50,560 bases of DNA from an uncultured Bacteroidales bacterium (GTDB taxonomy: Bacteria; Bacteroidota; Bacteroidia; Bacteroidales; UBA932): positions 1 through 50,560 of the forward strand of contig CAMKAJ010000017.1 in assembly GCA_946410455.1 (NCBI GenBank). Direction: 5' to 3'. Under the pieces are notes generated by a model. That model did not search any database. It saw only the letters and a program-made list of their open reading frames with translations, and was not told the DNA's origin. How positions within the stretch are numbered: the first letter of the stretch is position 1; each line of letters starts with the position of its first letter. This document shows, one piece after another, positions 1 through 8,400 of the stretch. The position numbers and the translations under genes were made by a program.

Positions 1-84
1 AAACAAAAGTAGGAGGAAAACTCACTACTTTTGTTTTCCTCCTACTCGATTAAGTGGCGGATAATCAGATGGTTAGGCGCCAGG
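1..84. repeat. Palindromic intergenic element, copy A (left end cut by window)
   Basis: This is the right part of an imperfect palindrome. A 13-bp perfect stem (9-21 with 33-45) surrounds an 11-nt loop, followed by a 39-nt outer arm that ends in GCGCCAGG at 77-84. Read inward from the right end, the arm fits the same terminal pattern as the copies at 11630-11737 and 36565-36672 (CCTGGCGC, NY, AA, then C-A/T-G). About 31 nt of the left arm would lie before base 1. The stem sequence differs completely from the other two copies. A competing 9-bp stem (4-12 with 25-33) is also possible. Confidence 0.8.
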
Positions 85-107
85 CAATAATGTAGCCGCT
101 GCGAAAA

Positions 108-139
108 TTTGGGAAAGTCTGCGAGAATCTTTATATTTG
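108..139 (+). promoter_or_regulatory. Bacteroidetes-type promoter of recJ
   Basis: TTTG at 108-111, exactly 20 bp, then TATATTTG at 132-139: a perfect match to the -33/-7 consensus of the primary sigma factor in Bacteroidetes. The start codon of recJ is at 146, only 6 bp after the -7 box, so the transcript should have almost no leader. Confidence 0.85.
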
Positions 140-145
140 TAAGCT

Positions 146-1879
146 ATGAGTGCCGAGAAGAAATGGATTGTTATGGAACAGGCCGATCCGGCCAAGGTGG
201 AGAAACTCTCTGCCGAGGTGGGGATTGACCGTGTTCTGGCAGAACTTCTCGTGAAACGCGGTGTAGAGACCTTCGAGCAGGCACGCTCTTTCTTCCGCCC
301 CAATCTTGCAGACCTCCACGACCCTTTCTTGATGAAGGATATGGACGTTGCGGTGGAGCGCCTCCACAAAGCCATCACCTCCGGCGAAAAGATACTGGTC
401 TATGGAGATTACGACGTTGACGGAACTACGGCAGTAGCCCTGGTGTTCTCTTTCATCCGCCGCTTTACGCCTAACGTAGATTTCTATATTCCAGACCGTT
501 ACGACGAGGGCTACGGAGTCTCGTACAAGGGCCTTGACTGGGCGTTCGAGGGGGGCTTCGGGCTCATTATCACCCTGGACTGCGGCATCAAGGCCATAGA
601 CAAAGCCGAATACGCCAAGGCAAAGGGAGTTGACATGATTATCTGCGATCACCATCTCCCAGAGGAAACTATTCCTGCTGCGGTGGCTGTACTCGACCCC
701 AAGAGGGAAGACTGCAACTATCCCTTCGACGACCTCTCCGGCTGCGGCGTGGGCTTCAAGCTCGTGCAGGCCTATTCTGTAAAGTACGGAGTTCCTTTCG
801 AGAGTCTCATCCCGCTGCTGGACTTGCTTGTAGTGAGCATTGCGTCCGACCTCGTTACAATGGTTGGCGAGAACCGCACCCTGGCATACTTCGGCCTCAA
901 GCAGCTCAACGAGAATCCCCATAAGGGACTGCTGGCCATGATCAACCTGGCCAACCTGGAGCCGGGGCACATCACCATAGACGATATCGTTTTCAAAATC
1001 GGCCCTCGCATCAATGCCGCAGGGCGTATGGAGTCGGGCCGCCTGGCCGTAGAACTGCTTACTGCAGACGACGCGGGCGTTGCGATGTTCATAGGCGAGA
1101 AGATCAACGAGAACAACAACGAGCGCAAGAACATAGACCGCGAGGTAACCCGCGAGGCCCTTGAAATGGTAGAGAGCGGCAATTGCCTGGCCCGAGAAAA
1201 CGCAACGGTGGTGTACAACCCTCGCTGGAGCAAGGGAATTGTAGGCATCGTGGCTTCTCGCCTGGTGGAGGCATACTACAAGCCCACCGTAGTGCTTACC
1301 AAGTCCAATGGCTTTGTGACGGGAAGCGCCCGCAGCATCGCCGGCTTCGACCTTTACGAGGCAATAGAGAGCTGCGCAGACCTGCTGGAGAACTTCGGCG
1401 GCCACGTTTATGCCGCTGGCCTCACGCTCAAAGAAGAGAATCTGGAAGAATTCGCCCGTCGCATAGACAAGTTCATAGCCGGCAAAATCACTGCCGAAAT
1501 GCTGATTCCGGTGGTAGATATAGACGCCCGCCTTAACTTCTCGCAGATTACCCCCAAGTTCTTCCGCATTCTCAAGCAGTTCCAACCTTTCGGCCCCGGC
1601 AACAACAACCCGGTTTTCATGACGGAGAACGTGTATGATGCAGGCAACGGACGCAAAGTAGGGGCCGGCGGAATACATCTTAAGCTGGATCTCATCCAGG
1701 AGTCGCAGCCCTATCACCAGATAGCTGCCATCGCCTTCAATATGGCGGAGTACTACGACTACATTAAGTCGGGTAATCCTCTGGATGTAAGTTATTCTAT
1801 AGTAGAGAATTACTACAGAGGCAACTCAACCATCCAGCTCCGCGTGAAGGACCTCCGCGAGAGAGAGGAGATTATCTAG
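146..1879 (+). CDS. recJ: Single-stranded-DNA-specific exonuclease RecJ
   Basis: RecJ degrades single-stranded DNA 5' to 3' in RecF-pathway recombination, mismatch repair and base excision repair, in the cytoplasm. The 577-residue chain has the usual family length. Metal-binding motifs of the DHH phosphoesterase core are visible: GDYDVDG (87-93), DCGIK (145-149) and DHH (168-170). A DHHA1 motif (FGGHVYAAG) lies near residue 410, and the C-terminal part fits the RecJ OB region. The first ATG is chosen because the KWIV stretch after it resembles RecJ N-termini; ATG at 173 is the alternative if the promoter leaves no leader. The gene is alone on its strand here, and its stop overlaps the end of the convergent lipoprotein gene by 8 bp. 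Confidence 0.96.
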   Translation: MSAEKKWIVMEQADPAKVEKLSAEVGIDRVLAELLVKRGVETFEQARSFFRPNLADLHDPFLMKDMDVAVERLHKAITSGEKILVYGDYDVDGTTAVALVFSFIRRFTPNVDFYIPDRYDEGYGVSYKGLDWAFEGGFGLIITLDCGIKAIDKAEYAKAKGVDMIICDHHLPEETIPAAVAVLDPKREDCNYPFDDLSGCGVGFKLVQAYSVKYGVPFESLIPLLDLLVVSIASDLVTMVGENRTLAYFGLKQLNENPHKGLLAMINLANLEPGHITIDDIVFKIGPRINAAGRMESGRLAVELLTADDAGVAMFIGEKINENNNERKNIDREVTREALEMVESGNCLARENATVVYNPRWSKGIVGIVASRLVEAYYKPTVVLTKSNGFVTGSARSIAGFDLYEAIESCADLLENFGGHVYAAGLTLKEENLEEFARRIDKFIAGKITAEMLIPVVDIDARLNFSQITPKFFRILKQFQPFGPGNNNPVFMTENVYDAGNGRKVGAGGIHLKLDLIQESQPYHQIAAIAFNMAEYYDYIKSGNPLDVSYSIVENYYRGNSTIQLRVKDLREREEII

Positions 1880-3044
1880 CAAAAGGAAAGTAATCCGAGA
1901 AATCCGGAATTTCCGGTTTCTTGTTTTCGGGATCGTCTATCTTGAATACGCAACGGGACACCCCGCCTACGATTCCTATGCCTCCCGACACGTTGGAATA
2001 CGTAAAGTTAGGAGGCGTAACTCCGAAGTTGGCCAGAATGTTGAAGTTCTCCAGATACTGGGCCTTGCAATAGTTGTACAACTCCTCGCTGAGAGCGTAA
2101 ATCTCTACCTCGTACCAGGTCTTGACACCGAAGAGAATGCGATTGTCGGGCTCCTCCGGTTCTTCGGGTTCTTCGGGTTCCTCGGGCTCCTCCGGGCTGT
2201 AAGGCTCTTCAGGAACATCAGGGGAATCTATATCCGGCATCCCATCAAAAATATCGTCGAAAGAAAAAGACGAATTCACGTAGAAGGAGTAGCTCTTGCC
2301 GCTGAACTGCCTGTCAGACAGCAGGCTCATGGCCGAGAAAGAGTAGTCCTGCCCAACTTCGCCAATTAGATGGCCGTAGCTATAATTAACCTGAGCAAAG
2401 GCATCCAGGTCCATATTGTTGATGTCGCTCATAGAGGCCACCTGGCCGGGAGTCACGTTATAATGATAGTACGTGGTGTCCAGTTTGACGAAAGGCGGCG
2501 CTGGAAGCATCTCGGCAAAGTACATGTCTTCGTGCACCGTTATCTTGATGCCGTAATACTCGCCGGATTCCACATCCCGGGCCATATTTACCGTAAAGCG
2601 GCGGCCGGAAGACTCTTCTTTGTCGTCAGATTTAACAATACCTATGCTGCTGACTGCCGGCAACTCCGGAATAATGGTACTGCCGCCAGCCTTGGGCGCA
2701 GAGCCGCCGGAGACGCTTACCTCCAACTTGTCGCCGGCCTTGAGGCTGCCGCCGATGGTGGTGCGGATGGTATTGCCACTCTCGAGCCACTCCAGAGCTC
2801 CCACGGCAAAATCCTTCCCATTAATCTTCACCCCTACAGTGCAGTTCTTGAAGTCATAGGTCCCCACCATGCGCTTGCCGTATGCAGGCTCGGCGTAAGA
2901 AATCCGCAGGTCGGAGCCGGTATCTCCCGCAGCCGGTACGTACTCAATCATGTAGCGGGGTTCGGAGATGTCGTCTATGGAGAAAGGAATCTCGCAGGCA
3001 CAGGCCGCAGCGGCCAGGAAAAACATTGCAAAAAACTTCTTCAT
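1872..3044 (-). CDS. DUF4249-type outer-membrane lipoprotein
   Basis: A 390-residue exported lipoprotein: an N-terminal hydrophobic segment ends in a lipobox-like AAACAC, giving a predicted lipidated Cys near residue 15-17. The beta-rich body and the position directly behind a TonB-dependent receptor (4-bp gap) match DUF4249 proteins of Bacteroidetes, which usually accompany such receptors and probably sit on the cell surface. Function and ligand of the family are not established. A proline/glutamate stretch made of five EEP-type units (DNA 2151-2195) forms a hinge in the second half. It is the last gene of the yigZ-serC-serA-receptor run. The family call rests on pattern recognition and context, not on a diagnostic motif. 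Confidence 0.75.
   Translation of the reverse strand: MKKFFAMFFLAAAACACEIPFSIDDISEPRYMIEYVPAAGDTGSDLRISYAEPAYGKRMVGTYDFKNCTVGVKINGKDFAVGALEWLESGNTIRTTIGGSLKAGDKLEVSVSGGSAPKAGGSTIIPELPAVSSIGIVKSDDKEESSGRRFTVNMARDVESGEYYGIKITVHEDMYFAEMLPAPPFVKLDTTYYHYNVTPGQVASMSDINNMDLDAFAQVNYSYGHLIGEVGQDYSFSAMSLLSDRQFSGKSYSFYVNSSFSFDDIFDGMPDIDSPDVPEEPYSPEEPEEPEEPEEPEEPDNRILFGVKTWYEVEIYALSEELYNYCKAQYLENFNILANFGVTPPNFTYSNVSGGIGIVGGVSRCVFKIDDPENKKPEIPDFSDYFPFAR
2151..2195. repeat. Five tandem 9-bp units coding Pro-Glu-Glu repeats
   Basis: Five consecutive 9-bp units (variants of TTCTTCGGG on the + strand) encode the repeated E-E-P tract of the DUF4249 lipoprotein. The units differ only at synonymous positions, so copy number could change without shifting the frame. 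Confidence 0.85.
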
Positions 3045-3048
3045 AGCA

Positions 3049-5184
3049 TCAGAATTTATAGCTCACACTGAGCGTGGGGATGATAGGAATGAGCCCGTAG
3101 GCCATTCCGTAGTACTTGCCGTTGCTGTCTTGCTCGAGCATCGCGAACGACGCATTCATGTGGTTATAGACGTTGTAGATGCTCAGGTTGAACGCGATAA
3201 TGTTGCCGTTGAAGAGCTCCCATTTACGCTCCAGGCTCACATCCAGGCGGTGATAGTCGGGCAGCGCGGCGTTGAACGGCGATTCGTAAACTGTCGTATG
3301 CCCGCCGCCGTCGTTCAGCAAAACCACGTGGCTTGGCAGGGTGATGCGGTTGCCGCTGTGCCAGGTCCAGTTGAAGCTCATGAACCATCCGCTCGCAAAG
3401 TTCCAGTTGCCCACCAGGTTGACCTTGTGGCGGTTGTCGTTGCGGTCGGGGAAGGGGAACATGTAATATGCGTCGAACTGCCTCCAGCTCCAGCACAGCG
3501 TGTAATATGCAGAGAGTTCCAGCTTAGGCGTGCTGTAGGTGGTCTCGAATTCCAGTCCGTAAGACTTGCCGCTGCCGGAGGTGAAAGACTTTTCCCAATT
3601 TACCAGCGGGGGATAGAAGGCGTTGGCGCCGTTGTAGGCCAGCATTCCGTCCATGGTCTTGTACCACCCCTCTATGTTGATCTTGAAGTTGCCGGGGGTG
3701 AAATAGAGACCGCCCGCAATCTGGTCGCTCACCATTGGCCCTGCCTCGGGGGTGGAGGGCATCCAGCTGTTGGTGGGGAGGTCTATGTACATGGCCGACA
3801 CAAGATGGATGTACTGGCTCATGCGAGTGTACGAGAGCTTGGCGCAGATGTCGTTGGTGATGAGCCATTTAAGCGCTACTCGCGGCTCCAGCGACCACCA
3901 CGTCTTCTGTGGCGTGCCGAAGAGCGACACCCGCAGTCCGGCGTTCACCGTAAAGTTGTAGGCCAGGAAGATTTCGTCCTCCAGGTAGAGCGCGGGCTCC
4001 CATGCGTGGTAATCCTCTTTCTCCTCATTGGTGTTCTCCTCGGAGCCGCCGAGCGCGAACAGGCTGCCCGTTTGCTTGTATTTACGTCCGGTTTTGTAGT
4101 AGTGCCATGCCGCCGCTGCTCCGGCACGAATGTGCTGGAAGCTGTCCGGGTACCAGTTGAGGTCATACTTCACGCCGGCGTCCTGCACGTCGCAGAGGTT
4201 GTCGTCGTCGAAGTACAGCATAGACTTCATCTCGTCGTCTATCTTTGCACCAACGTCGAAGGTGTAACCCACGTCGGAGTCGCTCCGGGTGTAGTAGCCC
4301 ATCAGCTTCCCGTTGAGCTTGGGAGCGTATTTGGCGTCCCATGCTATAGAAGAAGTGAACGAACCCCAGTTGGTGCGGGTACCTATGTTCATAGACGAAT
4401 TCTCCCCCTTCTGCTCGATTCCGGCCGACAGGTCGTCGCGCCCCCAGTAGATGCTGGCATTGAGCTTGCTGTCGCTCGAGAACTTATGCGTTACGCGGGC
4501 ATTCATGTCCCACATTGCGTAGCCGCCTCTCGACTTTGGGTTACCGCCCGTCTCGTGGTTTACGTAGAGCAACGCAGGAATGGTTATTACGTCCATCCAG
4601 GAGCGCCTCAGGCCTACGTTGAACGAGGTCTTGTCTTTAACGATAGGGCCCTCTACATGTATTCGGCCGTCTATTAGTCCGAGAGAAAGGTTGCCATGAT
4701 ACTTCTGCATGTTGCCCTCGGATGTCTCTACATCCACAACAGAAGAGAGCCGTCCACCGTAACGGGCCGGGAAGCCGCTCTTGTAGAAGTCCAGGTTCTC
4801 AACTACGTCGGTGTTGAAACTGGAGAAGAAGCCTCCGAAGTGGGCTATGTTGTATAGCGGCACTCCATCCAGCAAGAAGAGGTTGTCGTTGCCGTCGCCG
4901 CCATGAACGTACAGTCCGCTCATGAGCTCGTTCCCCGCCGCCACGCCGGGCAGCATTTGCAGGCTCTTGATGAGGTCGGGCGTGCCGAAGGCCGAAACGG
5001 TGCTGCGCAACTTGTTGCCGTCCAGGCGCATAAGTCCTGTCTGGGTGGTATTGCGCATCTTCTCCTTTACTGCCGTTACGTACGAGGTGTCCAGGGTATC
5101 GCGTTTCTCAACGGTCTGGGCATACAGAGAAACGGCTGCCACGTAAAGGGCAGCCGTCAGACTGGCTATGTGCTTAATATTCAC
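3049..5184 (-). CDS. TonB-dependent outer-membrane receptor
   Basis: A 711-residue TonB-dependent receptor. A signal peptide (hydrophobic stretch ending in LYA-Q near residue 22) is followed by a plug domain with the motifs VHGGDGNDNLFLLDGVPLYN and GGRLSSVVDV, then a long beta-barrel ending in an aromatic residue (SVSYKF). It would import a ligand across the outer membrane using the ExbB/ExbD/TonB system. No N-terminal carboxypeptidase-like beta-sandwich precedes the plug. The start is GTG, overlapping the serA stop as TAGTG. The DUF4249 lipoprotein follows 4 bp after the stop. The ligand cannot be read from sequence; its place behind serine-biosynthesis genes may be accidental. Confidence 0.9.
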   Translation of the reverse strand: MNIKHIASLTAALYVAAVSLYAQTVEKRDTLDTSYVTAVKEKMRNTTQTGLMRLDGNKLRSTVSAFGTPDLIKSLQMLPGVAAGNELMSGLYVHGGDGNDNLFLLDGVPLYNIAHFGGFFSSFNTDVVENLDFYKSGFPARYGGRLSSVVDVETSEGNMQKYHGNLSLGLIDGRIHVEGPIVKDKTSFNVGLRRSWMDVITIPALLYVNHETGGNPKSRGGYAMWDMNARVTHKFSSDSKLNASIYWGRDDLSAGIEQKGENSSMNIGTRTNWGSFTSSIAWDAKYAPKLNGKLMGYYTRSDSDVGYTFDVGAKIDDEMKSMLYFDDDNLCDVQDAGVKYDLNWYPDSFQHIRAGAAAAWHYYKTGRKYKQTGSLFALGGSEENTNEEKEDYHAWEPALYLEDEIFLAYNFTVNAGLRVSLFGTPQKTWWSLEPRVALKWLITNDICAKLSYTRMSQYIHLVSAMYIDLPTNSWMPSTPEAGPMVSDQIAGGLYFTPGNFKINIEGWYKTMDGMLAYNGANAFYPPLVNWEKSFTSGSGKSYGLEFETTYSTPKLELSAYYTLCWSWRQFDAYYMFPFPDRNDNRHKVNLVGNWNFASGWFMSFNWTWHSGNRITLPSHVVLLNDGGGHTTVYESPFNAALPDYHRLDVSLERKWELFNGNIIAFNLSIYNVYNHMNASFAMLEQDSNGKYYGMAYGLIPIIPTLSVSYKF

Positions 5185-6104
5185 TACTTATTAACTTGGA
5201 AACGGGTATTGCCGGTAGCAAAAAAGTCCGCTATCTGGCGCGCAGCGGCAAGGCCGGCGTTGATGTTGGCTTCTGCGGTCTGGGCACCCATCTTCTTGGG
5301 AGTTGCAAATACACGCAGGCCGAACTTCTCGCGCAGGGCCTCGTAATTGTAGGGCGCCACGTCGGTAATATATTTAAGGTCTGTCCTCTCTTCCAGGGCC
5401 TTCTCCAGTCCGGCTTCGTCGATGACCTCCTTGCGGGCGGTGTTCACCAGCGTGGCTCCCTTGGGCATGCTGCTGATGAGCTTGTAGCCAATGCTGCCAA
5501 TTGTCTCCGGGGTGGCGGGGATGTGGATGCTGAGGTAGTCGGAGCTGGCGTAAAGCTCTTCCAGAGAGTCCACGGGTGCAGCGCCTCCTGCCTCTATCTG
5601 CTCGGGCTTGAGGAAGGGATCGATGGCCTTCACTTTCATTCCCAGGGCCTTAGCCTTTGCGCCCACCAGGCGGCCCACGTTACCGAAGGCCTGTATGCCA
5701 AGGGTCTTGCCGGCAATCTCGCTGCCGGTGGCAGGGGTGAACTGGGTGCGGGCCATGAAGATCATCATCGCAACAGCGAGCTCCGCTACGGCGTTGGAAT
5801 TCTGCCCGGGGGTGTTCATGACCACTATTCCGCGTGCGCTTGCAGCTGCAAGGTCTACGTTGTCGAATCCGGCGCCGGCACGCACTACGATGCGCAGATT
5901 GGGAGCTGCCGCAATGACCTCTGCCGTTACCTTGTCGGAGCGGATTATGAGGCCTTCTGCATCAGCAACTGCCGCTACCAGCTCGTCCTGGGAGGCGTAT
6001 TTCTCGAATACGCTTACCTGGTGCCCTGCGGCCTCAAGTATCTCAACAATTCCTTCAACCGCCACTGCGGCAAAGGGTTTCTGGGTTGCTACCAGTACTT
6101 TCAT
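5184..6104 (-). CDS. serA: D-3-phosphoglycerate dehydrogenase, short form, atypical catalytic site
   Basis: Oxidises 3-phosphoglycerate to 3-phosphohydroxypyruvate, the first step of serine synthesis, with NAD. At 306 residues it is the short type without an ACT or other regulatory domain. The nucleotide fold motif GIQAFGNVG (136-144) and the catalytic arginine in NTARKE (R224) are present. The usual TPHLGA catalytic-histidine segment reads TPKKMGAQT (268-276), so the histidine is replaced by lysine. I recall the same variant in Bacteroides SerA proteins, so it is probably a lineage trait rather than a defect. It lies 7 bp behind serC, which supplies the next pathway step. Confidence 0.88.
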   Translation of the reverse strand: MKVLVATQKPFAAVAVEGIVEILEAAGHQVSVFEKYASQDELVAAVADAEGLIIRSDKVTAEVIAAAPNLRIVVRAGAGFDNVDLAAASARGIVVMNTPGQNSNAVAELAVAMMIFMARTQFTPATGSEIAGKTLGIQAFGNVGRLVGAKAKALGMKVKAIDPFLKPEQIEAGGAAPVDSLEELYASSDYLSIHIPATPETIGSIGYKLISSMPKGATLVNTARKEVIDEAGLEKALEERTDLKYITDVAPYNYEALREKFGLRVFATPKKMGAQTAEANINAGLAAARQIADFFATGNTRFQVNK

Positions 6105-6111
6105 ACGTCAA

Positions 6112-7188
6112 TTAAATGTGAAGTTTCTCGAATTCTTGCATACAAGCCACGAGGGCCTCTACGTCTTCCTGAGTGCAGGCATTGTAAAGCGATGCGCGGA
6201 AGCCGCCTACGCTGCGGTGCCCCTTGAGGCCTACCATGCCGCGCTCCTTGGCAAAGGCGAGGAACTCGTCCTGCAGGTCTTCGCGGCCCTCTGCGGGCAC
6301 GAAGCACACGTTCATGATGGAACGGTCTTCCTTGTCTGCGGTGCCACAGAAGAGGCTGTTGCGGTCTATTTCGGCATAGAGCGTGGCAGCCTTCTTCTCG
6401 TCTATGGCGTGGATGGCGTCTATTCCGCCTATGCTCTTGAGCCATTTGAGCGTCTCGTTCATCACGAAGATGGAGAACACAGGGGGAGTGTTGAACATGG
6501 AGAGCTTGTCAACATGGGTGCGGAGGTCGAGCATCGTAGGGATGTAGCGGCTCACCTTGCCCAGGACGTCCTTCTTGATGATGTAGAAGGCTACTCCGGC
6601 AGGGCCGGCGTTCTTCTGCGCGCCGCCGTAGATCATGGCGTACTTGCTCACATCTACCTTGCGGCTCAGGATGTCGGACGACATGTCTGCGATGAGGGGA
6701 ACGGGGCAGTCGATGTCGGTCTTGATCTCCGTGCCGTAAATCGTATTGTTGGTGGTAATGTGCAGGTAATCAAGATCTTGGGGGATTTCGAATCCCTTGG
6801 GGATGTAGCAATAGTTGCGGTCTTTGGAGCATGCAATGGCATAAGCGTCTCCCAGTCCCTGGGCCTCCTTGAGGGCCTTGTGTGCCCATACGCCGGTGTC
6901 CAGGTATGCTGCTTTCTTCTCCAGGAAGTTCATTGCTACATACAGGAAGCCGAGGCTTGCGCCGCCGCCGAGGAACACTACCTCATAGTCGTCGGGAATA
7001 TTGAGCAGTTCTTTCCAGAGGGCGCGGCATTCATCCATCACTGCGTCCCACTCCTTGGTGCGGTGAGAAATGGAAATCAAAGACACGCCGGTGCCGCTGA
7101 AATCTTTGAGAGCTTCTATAGAACGGTCGATTGCAATCTGGGGCAGAAGGCAAGGGCCTGCATTGAAAACATGAATCTTATTGGCCAT
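6112..7188 (-). CDS. serC: Phosphoserine aminotransferase
   Basis: Converts 3-phosphohydroxypyruvate and glutamate to O-phosphoserine and 2-oxoglutarate; it can also act in pyridoxal phosphate synthesis. A class-V aminotransferase of 358 residues, normal family length. The N-terminal FNAGPCLLP, the GGGASLGF cofactor loop (74-81) and the Schiff-base lysine in [12 protein letters not shown] are all present, as is the C-terminal [14 protein letters not shown] motif of SerC. The gene follows yigZ by 9 bp and precedes serA by 7 bp. No serB phosphatase is found in the window. Confidence 0.96.
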   Translation of the reverse strand: MANKIHVFNAGPCLLPQIAIDRSIEALKDFSGTGVSLISISHRTKEWDAVMDECRALWKELLNIPDDYEVVFLGGGASLGFLYVAMNFLEKKAAYLDTGVWAHKALKEAQGLGDAYAIACSKDRNYCYIPKGFEIPQDLDYLHITTNNTIYGTEIKTDIDCPVPLIADMSSDILSRKVDVSKYAMIYGGAQKNAGPAGVAFYIIKKDVLGKVSRYIPTMLDLRTHVDKLSMFNTPPVFSIFVMNETLKWLKSIGGIDAIHAIDEKKAATLYAEIDRNSLFCGTADKEDRSIMNVCFVPAEGREDLQDEFLAFAKERGMVGLKGHRSVGGFRASLYNACTQEDVEALVACMQEFEKLHI

Positions 7189-7197
7189 ATTTTGAGT

Positions 7198-7794
7198 TTA
7201 TATTAAGTCCACAAAATTACAGATTGTGCTGGTTCTTTCCAAAAAATCCTCCTTCAAACTGTCGCGTACCCGGAGCTCCATGCTGCACTCGGCAGCAAAA
7301 TCCCGGGCGCGCTGCGGCAGGTCCATATCCTTTACTATCTTCATTACCTGAGGCATAGCGTCATAGCCAAAGCCCACGCGGTACCAGCTGCCGGCAATCT
7401 TCTCGCATGCCGGGGCGTTTGCTATGGCGTCTGCGCTGGCGCTCTTGTAGGCCTTGATGAGCCCGGGCACGCCGAGCTTGACACCACCAAAATAGCGAAC
7501 TACCACTATCAGGATGTCGCTCAGGCCAGCCGAATCTATCTGCCCAAGGATGGGGCGTCCGGCCGTGCCGGAGGGCTCTCCGTCGTCGCTGGAACGCCAT
7601 ACGGCCCCAGCCGCGCCTATGCGGTAGGCGTAGCAATGATGCCGTGCGTCGTGGTATTCTTTACGGAAGCCGGACACCAGCTCTCTCACCTCATCTTCTG
7701 TCTCTACCGGGATGGCGAAAGCTATGAAGCGGCTGCCGGATTCTTTGTACAGACCTTCGCCGCGTGCAGAAATACTTTTGTAAATATCGCTCAT
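7198..7794 (-). CDS. yigZ: YigZ/IMPACT family protein
   Basis: A 198-residue member of the UPF0029/IMPACT family. It carries the family signature RYFGGVKLGVPGLIKAY in the middle and a C-terminal ferredoxin-like DUF1949 region. The molecular role in bacteria is not settled; relatives in eukaryotes bind ribosome-associated GCN1. It is the first gene of the run leading into serC and serA. The ATG at 7794 is 8 bp from a TAACTTTG box, implying a very short leader. Confidence 0.9.
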   Translation of the reverse strand: MSDIYKSISARGEGLYKESGSRFIAFAIPVETEDEVRELVSGFRKEYHDARHHCYAYRIGAAGAVWRSSDDGEPSGTAGRPILGQIDSAGLSDILIVVVRYFGGVKLGVPGLIKAYKSASADAIANAPACEKIAGSWYRVGFGYDAMPQVMKIVKDMDLPQRARDFAAECSMELRVRDSLKEDFLERTSTICNFVDLI

Positions 7795-7801
7795 CAGCAG
7801 C

Positions 7802-7829
7802 CAAAGTTAGCGCTTTTTTTGTATCTTCG
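7802..7829. promoter_or_regulatory. Back-to-back promoters for yigZ (-) and the pRiA4b-like gene (+)
   Basis: On the minus strand TAACTTTG (complement at 7802-7809) is a perfect -7 box and lies 8 bp from the yigZ start. On the plus strand TATCTTCG (7822-7829) is a one-mismatch -7 box, 25 bp before the ATG at 7855. Neither has a clear TTTG at -33. The two boxes are only 12 bp apart, so the promoters overlap face to face. Confidence 0.6.
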
Positions 7830-7854
7830 CATGTTGATTTGTGAAAAGACTATT

Positions 7855-8400
7855 ATGATCTACACCTACCGAGTGACCCTTGAGGGGATAAAAGGCTTCT
7901 ACAGAGTATATAAGATAGACGGGAACAGCTCCCTTTACACCTTCCACAAGCAGCTCCGCGCAGATTTGGAGTTTACTGTGGACCAGCCTATTCTTTTTAA
8001 GGCTTTCGACAGCACAGGGGAATGTGCTGCCCGTTTTGCCCTGCAAGACCTGGGCTTCGGTACCGTAGATGCAGTCTCTGTACAGAAAACCGTTAAGGAC
8101 GGCATAGTCAAGTTCGTGTATTTCTACGATATAGCCGCCCGCAAGAGCGTCACCATCACCCTGGAAGGGGAGGAGGCCGGCAGCATAGCCGTGCCCACGG
8201 TAACGGACACCAAGGGCCCCGTGCCCCTGGAATTCGAGAACGGCTACGTGGCCTTCGAGGACCTTCCCCAGCAGCACCGCAAGCTTCCCGGCATCCCCGG
8301 AGGCGACGATGACGAAGACGATGAAGATGATGACGACGAGGACGAGGAGAACGATGACGACGTCAAAGAAGAAATTATCTACGACGAAGACGAGAGCTAG
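7855..8400 (+). CDS. Plasmid pRiA4b ORF-3-like protein with acidic tail
   Basis: A 181-residue protein whose first ~140 residues (IYTYRVTLEGIKGFYRVYKI...) match the pRiA4b ORF-3-like / IS1096-associated fold, found widely in chromosomes with no proven activity. The last ~40 residues are almost entirely Asp and Glu. ATG at 7855 is preferred over the in-frame ATG at 7831 because 7831 lies at the expected transcription start of the TATCTTCG promoter. Its TAG stop (8398-8400) shares the palindrome CTAG with the stop of the convergent btuB-like gene. No transposase is nearby, so the mobile-element name is only historical. Confidence 0.8.
   Translation: MIYTYRVTLEGIKGFYRVYKIDGNSSLYTFHKQLRADLEFTVDQPILFKAFDSTGECAARFALQDLGFGTVDAVSVQKTVKDGIVKFVYFYDIAARKSVTITLEGEEAGSIAVPTVTDTKGPVPLEFENGYVAFEDLPQQHRKLPGIPGGDDDEDDEDDDDEDEENDDDVKEEIIYDEDES

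Noticed and set aside
131..1717. Long antisense frame opposite recJ, and similar long frames at 2968-4677, 5608-7206, 17262-19424 and 37416-39128
   Set aside because: Each lies wholly opposite a gene with clear family motifs; their translations show biased, motif-free sequence expected from codon use on the other strand.
7855..8400. Active IS1096-like transposon fragment
   Set aside because: No transposase, terminal inverted repeats or target duplication are seen around the gene; the family is common as a stand-alone chromosomal gene.
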